Of a stretch of DNA of 64,000 bases, positions 8,082 through 15,365 are shown piece by piece. The position numbers and the translations under genes are program-made. A model generated the notes under the pieces. It saw only the letters and a list, made by a program, of their open reading frames with translations. It did not search any database and was not told the origin of the DNA. Numbering within the stretch: the first letter of the stretch is position 1; each line of letters begins with the position of its first letter. The DNA is from Agrococcus sp. SGAir0287 (lineage in GTDB: Bacteria; Actinomycetota; Actinomycetes; Actinomycetales; Microbacteriaceae), in the NCBI RefSeq assembly GCF_005484985.1, contig NZ_CP027942.1, positions 2,976,001-3,040,000 of the forward strand, read 5' to 3'.

Positions 8082-8885
8082 TCAGGCCGCCTGCGTCGGC
8101 GCGGCGGGCGGCACCTCGTCGGCGCGCCGTGTGAGCACGACGGGGCCGTCCTCGGTGATCGCGACGGTGTGCTCGGAGTGCGCGGTGCGCGAGCCGTCGG
8201 CCGAGCGCAGCGTCCAGCCGTCGGCATCCATGCGGAGCTCGTCGGTGCCAGCCATGACCCACGGCTCGATCGCGAGCAGCAGGCCCGGGCGCAGCGCGTA
8301 GCCGCGACCGGGCGCGCCGTCGTTCGCGACGTGCGGGTCCTGGTGCATCGTCGAGCCGATGCCGTGGCCGCCGAACTGGCCGTTGATGCGGAAGCCCGCG
8401 CCGCGCAGCACCTCCCCGATCGCATGGCTCACGTCGCCGATGCGGTTGCCGACCTGCGCGTGCGCGATGCCCGCCTCGAGGGCGACGCGCGTGGCGTCGA
8501 CCATCGCGACGTCCTCAGGGCGCGTGCCGCCGACGCCGAACGTCAGCGCCGAGTCGCACGCCCAGCCGTCGACGATCACCGCGATGTCGAGCGTGAGCAG
8601 CTCGCCCTTCCGCAGCGCTCGGTCATAGGGCAGCCCGTGCAGCACGGCGTCTTCGACGGACGTGCAGATGTGGTGGCCGAAGGGTCCGCGACCGAACGAC
8701 GGCGCGTAGTCGACGTAGCAGGAGGTGGCGCCGGCGTCGCGGATCATCTCGGCAGCCCACTCGTCGATCTCGAGCAGGTTCGTGCCGGGCACGACGCGCG
8801 ACTGGATCGTGGAGAGGATGCGGCCGACGAGCTCGCCCGCAGGCTTCGCCGCCTCGACCTCGCGCGGCGAGAGGATCTCGATCAT
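8082..8885 (-). CDS. map: Methionine aminopeptidase, type I
   Basis: A 267-residue enzyme that removes the initiator methionine from nascent proteins using a dinuclear metal centre. All five metal ligands can be seen in order: Asp in LTLDIAVIVDGW, Asp in ACDSALTF, His in GGHGIGSTMHQDP, Glu in AIEPWVMAG and Glu in SEHTVAIT. The substrate-binding His is in EDAVLHGLP. The start ATG overlaps the zur stop by 4 bases (ATGA), so it is firmly in the zinc operon. That location suggests a paralog expressed with zinc uptake; another housekeeping map would be expected elsewhere, usually near the ribosomal operons. Confidence 0.95.
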   Translation of the reverse strand: MIEILSPREVEAAKPAGELVGRILSTIQSRVVPGTNLLEIDEWAAEMIRDAGATSCYVDYAPSFGRGPFGHHICTSVEDAVLHGLPYDRALRKGELLTLDIAVIVDGWACDSALTFGVGGTRPEDVAMVDATRVALEAGIAHAQVGNRIGDVSHAIGEVLRGAGFRINGQFGGHGIGSTMHQDPHVANDGAPGRGYALRPGLLLAIEPWVMAGTDELRMDADGWTLRSADGSRTAHSEHTVAITEDGPVVLTRRADEVPPAAPTQAA

Positions 8886-9283
8886 GCTGCGCCTCCTGCC
8901 GGATGCCGATCGCAGATGCCGGTGATCTCGATGGTGTGGTGGGGATCGGTGTAGCCGTGGCGGGCGGCGACCTCGCGCGTCCACGCCTCCACGGGGTCGG
9001 CCTCGAGCTCGACGGTGCGCCCGCACTCGCGGCAGATGAGGTGGTGGTGGTGCGTCGGCGTGCACGCGCGGTAGACGGTCTCGCCGTCGTGCTGCACGGC
9101 GTCGGCCGCGCCGTCCTGCTCGAGCGTCGCGAGCGCGCGGTAGACCGTGGCGAGCCCGACGGTCGACCCGCCCTCGCGCATCGTCGCGTGCAGCGCCTGC
9201 GCCGACACGAAGCCGTCGGCGGCGTCGAGCGCCTCGCGCACGGCCTCCCGCTGCTTCGTGGATCGTCGGCGCACGTCGGTCAT
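8882..9283 (-). CDS. zur: Fur-family repressor, probably Zur
   Basis: The 133-residue protein has the Fur winged helix (STKQREAVREALDAADGFVS, then VGLATVYRALATL) followed by the metal-binding half. The HHHHLICREC segment and the C-terminal CDRH provide zinc ligands; the second pair is C-x-x-H rather than the usual C-x-x-C. Its place inside a znu operon, overlapping znuB and map by 4 bases on each side, points to zinc rather than iron or manganese. The Zur-like box before znuA suggests autoregulation. Confidence 0.92.
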   Translation of the reverse strand: MTDVRRRSTKQREAVREALDAADGFVSAQALHATMREGGSTVGLATVYRALATLEQDGAADAVQHDGETVYRACTPTHHHHLICRECGRTVELEADPVEAWTREVAARHGYTDPHHTIEITGICDRHPAGGAA

Positions 9284-10101
9284 GATGCGACCACGCTACC
9301 CGCCTGGGCCCGCGCGTCGCGGCGCTGCGGCACGAGGTGCACGAGCCCGACGACCGCGGCGGCGATGAGCGTGATGGCGCCGCCGGCCGACACCGACCAC
9401 GCGCGGGAGACGAGGAGCCCGGCGACGGCGCACGCGATGCCGATCGCCGGCGCGAGCCACAGCATCGCCGTCGCCGAGCGCACGAGTCGCCGTGCCGCGG
9501 CGGCGGGCGCGACGATGAGGCCGACCGCGAGGATGGCGCCGAGCGCGGGCATGATCGCGACGACGGTCGCGGCGATGAGCGCGAGCGCGACCGCCTCGGC
9601 GCGCGCGGGAGCGAGCCCTGCGGCGCGGAAGCCCGTCTCGTCGAACGACGCGAACAGCAGGTGCCTGCCGTAGAGCGCGAGCACGACGATCGCGACGACG
9701 AGCACGATGGCCGTGAGGACGAGGTCCGCCTGGGTCGTCGCGAGGATCGTGCCGGTGAGGAAGGAGCCGACGTCGACGGGCACGTGCGCGGCCGTCTCGG
9801 CGAACGATCCGACCGCGAAGCCCGCGGTGAGCATGATGCCCGAGGCGACGGCGGAGCCCTGCGTGGGGATGCGGCCGACGAGCGTCGCGACGAGCACGAG
9901 CGCGACGGCGGTCACGGCGGCGCCGAGCGGGATGGAGACGCCGAGGATCGCCGCGAGCACTGCGCCCGGGAAGGTCGCGTGCGTCAGCGACATCGTGAAG
10001 AAGGCGCGACCGCGCAGCACGACGAGCACGCCGACGAGGCCTGCGAGCGCACCCGCGAGGCCCGCCTCGAGCAGGGCCCGCGTGAAGTAGTCGAGGCTCA
10101 T
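9280..10101 (-). CDS. znuB: Zinc/manganese ABC transporter permease (ZnuB-like)
   Basis: A 273-residue ABC-3 family permease with about eight helices. Family blocks include LVVLRGRAFFTMSLTHATFPGA near the N-terminus, and LGAILAVGLIVAPAAAARRLV in the second half. It moves the cation released by ZnuA through the membrane, powered by ZnuC. It overlaps both neighbours by 4 bases. It is the second of two permease genes, so the channel could be a heterodimer. Confidence 0.93.
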   Translation of the reverse strand: MSLDYFTRALLEAGLAGALAGLVGVLVVLRGRAFFTMSLTHATFPGAVLAAILGVSIPLGAAVTAVALVLVATLVGRIPTQGSAVASGIMLTAGFAVGSFAETAAHVPVDVGSFLTGTILATTQADLVLTAIVLVVAIVVLALYGRHLLFASFDETGFRAAGLAPARAEAVALALIAATVVAIMPALGAILAVGLIVAPAAAARRLVRSATAMLWLAPAIGIACAVAGLLVSRAWSVSAGGAITLIAAAVVGLVHLVPQRRDARAQAGSVVAS

Positions 10102-10952
10102 GCGATCGCCCTCCGCGCCAGCGCACCCTCGCGCACGGCGCCGACGGCCAGCGCGACGAGGTAGGCGGCGAGCATCGTGAGGGCGACGATCGACGACGGC
10201 GAGGCCTGCACGCCGCCGCTCGAGGCGGCGAACGCGATCGCCATCCCGAGCCACGACGCGAGCGCCGCGATGCCGGTCGCGACGAGCGCACCGGGCACGA
10301 CGCGGCGCGTCAGCGCGCGGGATGCGGCAGCCGGCACGATCAGCACCGCGAGCACGAGGAGCGTGCCGACGGCGGCGGACGCCGCGACCACGACGAGCGC
10401 GACCGCGACGTTCGCGACGACGTCGGTGCCGCGCACGGGCACGCCCGCGATGCGCGCCGCCTGCTCGTCGAACGCCCGCAGCACCTGCCAGCGCCACGTG
10501 GCGACGATGCCCGCGACCGCGAGGGCGACGAGGCCGACCGAGATCGCGAGCTGCGCATCCGTCACCGTGAGCAGGCTGCCGAAGAAGAACGACTCCATCT
10601 GCCCCGCCCACTCCGAGCGCAGCGAGACGAGCACGACGCCGAGCGAGAAGCAGGCGGTGAGCACGATCGCGACGCCCGTCTCGGTGCCGGTGCGCCTCGC
10701 GACGGCGACGAGCACGAGCGCTGCGACGATCGCAGCGACGAGCGCGCCGGGCAGGATGCCGCCCGCGCCCGCGACGACGAAGCCGATCACGAGCCCGGGG
10801 AAGACGGCGTGCGTCAGGCCGTCGGAGGCGAACTCGAGCCTGCGGAGGTTCACGATCGTGCCGACCGTGCCAGCGGCGACGGCGAGCACGAGCAGCAGCA
10901 CGAGCGGCCGCAGCATGAACGGCAGCTGGAACGGGGTGACGAGGTCGAGCAC
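10098..10952 (-). CDS. znuB: Zinc/manganese ABC transporter permease (second ZnuB-like)
   Basis: A 284-residue ABC-3 permease paralogous to its downstream neighbour: NLRRLEFASDGLTHAVFPGL and LLVLAVLIVPAAASRAL are the corresponding blocks. The GTG at 10952 begins two bases after the znuC stop; an internal ATG at about residue 15 is an alternative. Two permease genes next to each other suggest a heteromeric channel. Confidence 0.92.
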   Translation of the reverse strand: MLDLVTPFQLPFMLRPLVLLLVLAVAAGTVGTIVNLRRLEFASDGLTHAVFPGLVIGFVVAGAGGILPGALVAAIVAALVLVAVARRTGTETGVAIVLTACFSLGVVLVSLRSEWAGQMESFFFGSLLTVTDAQLAISVGLVALAVAGIVATWRWQVLRAFDEQAARIAGVPVRGTDVVANVAVALVVVAASAAVGTLLVLAVLIVPAAASRALTRRVVPGALVATGIAALASWLGMAIAFAASSGGVQASPSSIVALTMLAAYLVALAVGAVREGALARRAIA

Positions 10953-10954
10953 CG

Positions 10955-11734
10955 TCAGCGCTCGTCGTGGTCGCGGTGCTCGACGTGGCCGTGCTCGGCG
11001 GCGTGGTGCTCCGCCGTCGCGAGCGTGTGCCCGTCGATCTCGACCGCGTGGTGCTCGAACGTGGCGCGCACCTGCTCGAGCGTGAGGACGCACGCGGTGT
11101 CGTCGAACGCGACCTGCTCGCGGTCGACGAGCAGCGTCCGCTCGCACACGGCGCGCGCGAGCTCGAGGTCGTGCGTCGTCACGACGAGGCCGACGCCGCG
11201 AGCCTTGAGCCGCTCGATCGCGTCGAGCAGCGACTGCCTGCTCGCCGCGTCGAGCCCGTTGAAGGGCTCGTCGAGGAGGAGGAGCGCCGGCTCGCCGGCG
11301 ATCGCGCGGGCGAGGAGGCCGCGGCGCTGCTGGCCGCCGGAGAGGTCGCCGAAGCGCGCCTTCCGGTGCGCCGTGAGCCGCACGGTGTCGAGCGCCGCCG
11401 CGACGGCCTCGCGGTCGGCGCGACCGGGCCAGCGCAGCCCCAGGCGCGCGATGCGCCCCTGCATGACGACCTGCTCGAGGGAGATGGGGAAGGCGGGGTC
11501 CGTCGTCGTCGACTGGGCGAGCATGCCGATGGCGCCGGCGCCCGTCGGCACCTCGAATCGATCGGCGTCGTGCGGCACGAGCCCCAGCAGCCCGTCGAGC
11601 AGCGTCGACTTGCCGGCGCCGTTCGGTCCGACGAGCGCGACCGCCTCCCCCGGCTCGACCGCGAAGGTCACCCCGGACAGCACCGTGCGCCCTCCCCTGC
11701 GGAAGGACGCACGATCGACGCGGACGATGCTCAC
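10955..11734 (-). CDS. znuC: Zinc ABC transporter ATP-binding protein
   Basis: The 259-residue ATPase has Walker A (GPNGAGKST), signature (LSGGQQRRGLLARA), Walker B (ALLLLDEP) and the H-loop (VVTTHD). It ends with a histidine-rich tail (HHAAEHGHVEHRDHDER), which could bind zinc on the cytoplasmic side and sense or buffer it. That tail is unusual for a generic ABC ATPase but fits metal importers. GTG start at 11734 directly abuts the znuA stop. Confidence 0.94.
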   Translation of the reverse strand: MSIVRVDRASFRRGGRTVLSGVTFAVEPGEAVALVGPNGAGKSTLLDGLLGLVPHDADRFEVPTGAGAIGMLAQSTTTDPAFPISLEQVVMQGRIARLGLRWPGRADREAVAAALDTVRLTAHRKARFGDLSGGQQRRGLLARAIAGEPALLLLDEPFNGLDAASRQSLLDAIERLKARGVGLVVTTHDLELARAVCERTLLVDREQVAFDDTACVLTLEQVRATFEHHAVEIDGHTLATAEHHAAEHGHVEHRDHDER

Positions 11735-12778
11735 CTACGCGAGGCTATCCGGCACGGGCAGCGGCTCGACGCCCCACGACTCGACGATGAGCGTGACGTT
11801 GTGGATGACGCTGCCGACGTACGTCGCGCCGGGGGTGCCCTCGGCGCCCAGCGAGTCGGCGTAGAGGGCATCCTCGCCCGAGTAGACCTCGACGTCGGCC
11901 TCCGACGCGATCGTCTGCGCGATCTGGGGATCGATGCTCGTCTCCGAGAAGACGGCGCGCACGCCGGAGTCGCGGATGGCGGCGACGAGGGCGTCGATGT
12001 CGGCGGCACTCGGCTCGGCGTTGTCGTCGAAGGAGGGCATGACCGAGCCGACGATCGTGATGCCGGTCGCCTCGGCCAGGTACGAGAACGTGTCGTGGTT
12101 CGTCACGAGCAGTCGCTGCTCGGCGGGCACCTGCTCGATGGAGGCGTGCACCCACTCGTCGAGCGCCTCGAGCTGCGCGACGTAGTCGGCGGTCGACGCC
12201 TCGATCGCAGCCGCGTCCGCCGGGTCGGCGGCGGCGAGCGCGGCGCCGATCGTCTCGGCCATGTGCACGACCTGGTGCGGGTCGCTCCACACGTGCGGGT
12301 CGGTGCCGCCGTGGTCGTGGTCGTCGTGGCCATCCGAGGCAGTCGCCTCGTCGGCGTGCTCCTCCTCGGCGTGCTCGTCGTCGCCGTGGTCGTGCGCCTC
12401 GCCCTCGTGCAGGTGCACGTCGGCCGAGGCGTCGACGAGCTCGCCGTCGAAGCCCGACGCCTCGATGGTGTCGTCGAGCCACTCCTCGAGCCCCGCACCA
12501 TTGATGACGAGCACGTCGGCGTTCGCGAGCGCGGTGAGCGCCTCGGGCGTCGGGTCGTACGAGTGCGCGGACTGGCCCGGCTGCAGCAGCTGCGTCACCT
12601 GGGCGTCGTCGCCGACGATCTCGCGCACGACGTCGCCCATCTGCGTCGTCGTCGCGACGACGCGCAGCGTGCCGTCGCCGGCGCCGGCGCCGGCGGACGT
12701 CGAGCAGCCCGCGAGGGCCACGGCGGACGCGGCGAGGGCGACGACGGGCAGGACGAGGCGCGAGGAGCGACGGGGCAT
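11735..12778 (-). CDS. znuA: Zinc-binding lipoprotein of ABC importer
   Basis: A 347-residue cluster A-I binding protein. The lipobox is VALAGC; the lipidated Cys is residue 25. A histidine/acid-rich loop at about residues 120-158 (HLHEGEAHDHGDDEHAEEEH and DGHDDHDHGG) is typical of ZnuA rather than manganese proteins. Zinc ligands are expected from HSYDP, DPHVWSDP, NHDTFSYLA and the late acidic residue. It heads the operon and is preceded by a promoter carrying a Zur-like palindrome. The -10 to ATG distance suggests a leaderless transcript, although a weak GGAG precedes the ATG. Confidence 0.95.
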   Translation of the reverse strand: MPRRSSRLVLPVVALAASAVALAGCSTSAGAGAGDGTLRVVATTTQMGDVVREIVGDDAQVTQLLQPGQSAHSYDPTPEALTALANADVLVINGAGLEEWLDDTIEASGFDGELVDASADVHLHEGEAHDHGDDEHAEEEHADEATASDGHDDHDHGGTDPHVWSDPHQVVHMAETIGAALAAADPADAAAIEASTADYVAQLEALDEWVHASIEQVPAEQRLLVTNHDTFSYLAEATGITIVGSVMPSFDDNAEPSAADIDALVAAIRDSGVRAVFSETSIDPQIAQTIASEADVEVYSGEDALYADSLGAEGTPGATYVGSVIHNVTLIVESWGVEPLPVPDSLA

Positions 12779-12784
12779 GGCTCC

Positions 12785-12814
12785 ACGCTACGCGCGAATG
12801 AGAACCGTTGTCAA
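12785..12814 (-). promoter_or_regulatory. znuA promoter: TTGACA, 18-bp spacer, TAGCGT
   Basis: The -35 (12814-12809) is a perfect TTGACA; the -10 is TAGCGT at 12790-12785. The ATG of znuA follows 6 bases after the -10, giving a leaderless message. Confidence 0.6.
12799..12813. promoter_or_regulatory. Zur-like operator overlapping the znuA -35
   Basis: TGAGAACCGTTGTCA is a 7-1-7 palindrome with one mismatched pair. It fits the actinobacterial Zur box layout (TGAnAAn-n-nTTnTCA). Its overlap with the -35 and spacer fits repression when zinc is plentiful. Confidence 0.65.
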
Positions 12815-12850
12815 AGCGACGCACGCTCGGGTTCGCCGCCGCGAGATAGG

Positions 12851-12860
12851 TTGTGCACAA
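12851..12860. promoter_or_regulatory. Candidate OhrR operator, perfect 10-bp palindrome
   Basis: TTGTGCACAA lies 25 bases upstream of the ohrR ATG. OhrR proteins bind AT-flanked palindromes in their own promoter. It shares a 107-bp divergent region with the Zur box. Confidence 0.45.
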
Positions 12861-12885
12861 TCGAAATCCGTGCCACGGTGGAGGC

Positions 12886-13380
12886 ATGGCCGTGACCGAC
12901 GAGATGGTGTGCTTCGCGCTCTACGCGTCGACGCGCGCCACGACGCAGGCGTACCGGGCGCTGCTCGAGCCGTGGGGCCTCACGTATCCGCAGTACCTCG
13001 TGCTCGTCACGCTGTGGATCGAGGGGCCGCAGACCGTCCGCTCGCTCGGCGAGCGCATGCAGCTCGACAGCGGCACCCTCTCCCCCCTGCTGCGGCGCAT
13101 GGAGGAGGACGGCCTCGTCGAGCGGTCCCGCCGGGACGACGACGGACGCGTCGTCGACGTGCGCCCCACCGAGCGCGGCCTCGCACTGCGGGGCGAGCTC
13201 GCCCACGTGCCCACGACGATCGCGAGTGCCATGGGCATCGCCGACGCCGACGACGGGCAGGCGCTGCTCGACCGCATCCACGCCGTCACCGACTCGCTGC
13301 AGCGGCACGCAGCACAGCGCTCGACGGACCAGCGCTCGACGGAGCAGCGCTCGACGACGCAGCGCTCGACGACCGCCTGA
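12886..13380 (+). CDS. ohrR: MarR-family organic peroxide sensor/repressor OhrR
   Basis: The protein has the OhrR N-terminus with the peroxide-sensing cysteine in MVCFALYAS, the conserved YRALLEPWGLTYPQYLVLVT stretch, and a winged helix (LDSGTLSPLLRRMEEDGLVER). Oxidation of the cysteine releases DNA and derepresses ohr. Two starts are possible: ATG at 12886 (GGAGG too close) and GTG at 12892 (GGAGG 7 bases upstream, better). The C-terminus is unusual: four QRSTx pentapeptides encoded by 15-bp tandem repeats follow the normal end of the domain. ohr follows after 34 bases. Confidence 0.92.
   Translation: MAVTDEMVCFALYASTRATTQAYRALLEPWGLTYPQYLVLVTLWIEGPQTVRSLGERMQLDSGTLSPLLRRMEEDGLVERSRRDDDGRVVDVRPTERGLALRGELAHVPTTIASAMGIADADDGQALLDRIHAVTDSLQRHAAQRSTDQRSTEQRSTTQRSTTA
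13315..13374 (+). repeat. Four 15-bp tandem repeats at the 3' end of ohrR
   Basis: Four units of CAGCGCTCGACGGAC type, coding QRSTD, QRSTE, QRSTT, QRSTT. The number of copies could vary by slippage without changing frame. Confidence 0.9.
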
Positions 13381-13414
13381 CCCGACCGAACCACCGATCC
13401 CGAGGAGGACCACC

Positions 13415-13837
13415 ATGGACGTGCTCTACACCGCAGAGGCGCTGTCGACCGGCGCCGGCAGGAACGGTCGCGTCACGACGCCCGACGGGCGCCTCGCGCT
13501 CGACATGGCCGTGCCGAAGGACATGGGCGGCTCGGGCGAGGGGTCCAACCCCGAGCAGCTCTTCGCCGCCGGCTACGCCGCGTGCTTCCACTCCGCCCTG
13601 CAGGGCGTCGCCCGGGCGCAGAAGGTCGCCATCGCCGACTCGAGCGTCGGCGCACGCGTGCACATCGGCCCGAACGGCGACGGCGGCTACGGCCTCGCCG
13701 TCGAGCTCGAGGTCGTCATCCCCGAGCTGCCGCACGACCAGGCGCAGGCGCTCGCCGACGCCGCCCACCAGGTGTGCCCCTACTCGAACGCGACGCGCGG
13801 CAACATCGACGTCACGGTCACCGTGACGGACGACTGA
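13415..13837 (+). CDS. ohr: Organic hydroperoxide resistance protein Ohr
   Basis: A 140-residue thiol peroxidase of the OsmC/Ohr family that reduces organic hydroperoxides. It carries the two catalytic cysteines in AAGYAACFHSAL and QVCPYSNATRGN. The start is supported by GAGGAGG upstream. It lies directly behind its regulator ohrR, and its stop overlaps the next gene by one base. Confidence 0.96.
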   Translation: MDVLYTAEALSTGAGRNGRVTTPDGRLALDMAVPKDMGGSGEGSNPEQLFAAGYAACFHSALQGVARAQKVAIADSSVGARVHIGPNGDGGYGLAVELEVVIPELPHDQAQALADAAHQVCPYSNATRGNIDVTVTVTDD

Positions 13838-14286
13838 TGGCCGATCGCTCGGCCGCGCGGCACGGCCGGCGCCCGGCGCAGACCGTGCTGCGCGTCCTGC
13901 TCGGCGTCGCGCTCGCCGGCGCGGGCATCGCGCACCTCACCGTCGCCCGCGACGAGTTCCAGGCGCAGGTCCCCGACGTCGTGCCGCTCGATCCCGACGT
14001 GACGGTCGTCGCGTCCGGTGTCGTCGAGATCGCGCTCGGCACGGCGCTCGTCGCCGCGAGGCGGCGCCGCATCGCCGTCGGCCTCGCCACCGCCGCGTTC
14101 TTCGTCGCCATCTTCCCCGGCAACGTCGCGCAGTGGGTGCACGGTCGCGACGGATTCGGCCTCGACACCGATCAGGCGCGCCTCGGCCGCCTCTTCCTCC
14201 AGCCCGTCCTCGTCGCCGCAGCCCTGTGGTCGACGGGCGCCGGCCACGCGATCGCCGAGCGCATCCGCGCCCGCCGCGCTCGCTGA
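13837..14286 (+). CDS. DoxX-like small integral membrane protein
   Basis: The 149-residue protein has four predicted helices, starting with TVLRVLLGVALAGAGIAHL. It has the DoxX/COG4270 layout, with the conserved NVAQWVHGRDGFGLDTDQAR loop before the last helix. Function is unknown; relatives are often linked with thiol or oxidative stress genes. Its ATG overlaps the ohr stop (TGATG), so coexpression with ohr is likely. Confidence 0.82.
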   Translation: MADRSAARHGRRPAQTVLRVLLGVALAGAGIAHLTVARDEFQAQVPDVVPLDPDVTVVASGVVEIALGTALVAARRRRIAVGLATAAFFVAIFPGNVAQWVHGRDGFGLDTDQARLGRLFLQPVLVAAALWSTGAGHAIAERIRARRAR

Positions 14287-14319
14287 GCCACTCATCCATC
14301 ACCGCAGAGGAGCTGCATC

Positions 14320-15297
14320 ATGCGTGCGATCGTGCACGAGACCTTCGGCGAGCCCGCCGACGTCCTGACCATCGGCGAGCGCCCCACGCCGGAGCCCGGC
14401 CCCGGGCAGGCGCGCGTGCGCGTGCTGCTCGCGACCATCCACAACCATGACCTGTGGACCGTCCGCGGCACCTACGGCGTGCGACCCGAGCTGCCCGCCG
14501 TCGCCGGCACCGAGGCCGTCGGCATCGTCGACGCGCTCGGCGAGGGCGTCGACCGCGTCGCCGTCGGCGACCGCGTCGTCATCGGCGGCGCGCCCGGCGC
14601 GTGGGCCGAGCAGGTCGTCGTCGACGCCCGCGGGCTCGTCCCCGCACCCGAGGGCATGCCCGACGAGGCCGCCGCGCAGCTCGTCGCGATGCCGTTCAGC
14701 GCCGTGAGCCTGCTGCACTCCCTCCACCTCGAGCCCGGGCAGTGGATCGTGCAGAACGCGGCCAACGGCGCCGTCGGCCGCATGGTCGCGCAGCTCGCCG
14801 TCGCCCGGGGCATCCACGTCGTCGGACTCGTCCGCCGCACGGCCGCGATCGAGGAGCTGCGCGAGGCGGGCATCGAGGGCATCGTCGCGACCGACGAGGA
14901 GGGATGGCGGGATCGCGTCGCGGCCCTCACGGGCGGCGCGCCGATCGTCGCGGGCGTCGACTCGGTCGGCGGCGCCGCGGCCGGCGAGGTGCTCTCGGTG
15001 CTCGGCGAGGGCGGCACGCTCGTCGCGTTCGGCGCGATGGGCGACGCGACGATGGAGCTCTCCTCCGGCGACCTCATCTTCAAGCAGGCCACGGTGCGCG
15101 GCTTCTGGGGCGCCGTCGTGAGCCGCACGATGGATGCGGACACGCGCGCGACGCTCTTCGCCGAGCTCGGCGCGCGCATCGCCGACGGCTCGCTCACGCT
15201 GCCGGTGTCGAGCATCCACGGCTTCGACGACGTGACGGACGCCGTGCGCGCGAGCCTCACGCCCGGCCGCGTCGGCAAGGTGCTGCTGCGTCCCTGA
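14320..15297 (+). CDS. Medium-chain dehydrogenase/quinone oxidoreductase-like NADPH enzyme
   Basis: The 325-residue MDR protein has the GroES-like N-terminal half (PGQARVRVLLATIHNHDLW) and a Rossmann half (NAANGAVGRMVAQLAVARG). It lacks the zinc-ligand cysteines, so it belongs to the zinc-free quinone oxidoreductase or enoyl-thioester reductase branch. The substrate is not predictable. AGAGGAG precedes the ATG. It closes the ohr cluster and is followed by a strong terminator. Confidence 0.88.
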   Translation: MRAIVHETFGEPADVLTIGERPTPEPGPGQARVRVLLATIHNHDLWTVRGTYGVRPELPAVAGTEAVGIVDALGEGVDRVAVGDRVVIGGAPGAWAEQVVVDARGLVPAPEGMPDEAAAQLVAMPFSAVSLLHSLHLEPGQWIVQNAANGAVGRMVAQLAVARGIHVVGLVRRTAAIEELREAGIEGIVATDEEGWRDRVAALTGGAPIVAGVDSVGGAAAGEVLSVLGEGGTLVAFGAMGDATMELSSGDLIFKQATVRGFWGAVVSRTMDADTRATLFAELGARIADGSLTLPVSSIHGFDDVTDAVRASLTPGRVGKVLLRP

Positions 15298-15312
15298 GCG
15301 ACCCCGCACGCC

Positions 15313-15352
15313 GCTCGAGGGGCCCGATCCGTGCGGATCGGGCCCCTCGAGC
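15313..15352. terminator. Bidirectional terminator, 18-bp perfect stem
   Basis: GCTCGAGGGGCCCGATCC, loop GTGC, then its exact complement. It lies 16 bases after the oxidoreductase stop and 14 bases past the stop of the giant minus-strand gene. Confidence 0.88.
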
Positions 15353-15365
15353 GTGCTGCGGCCGG

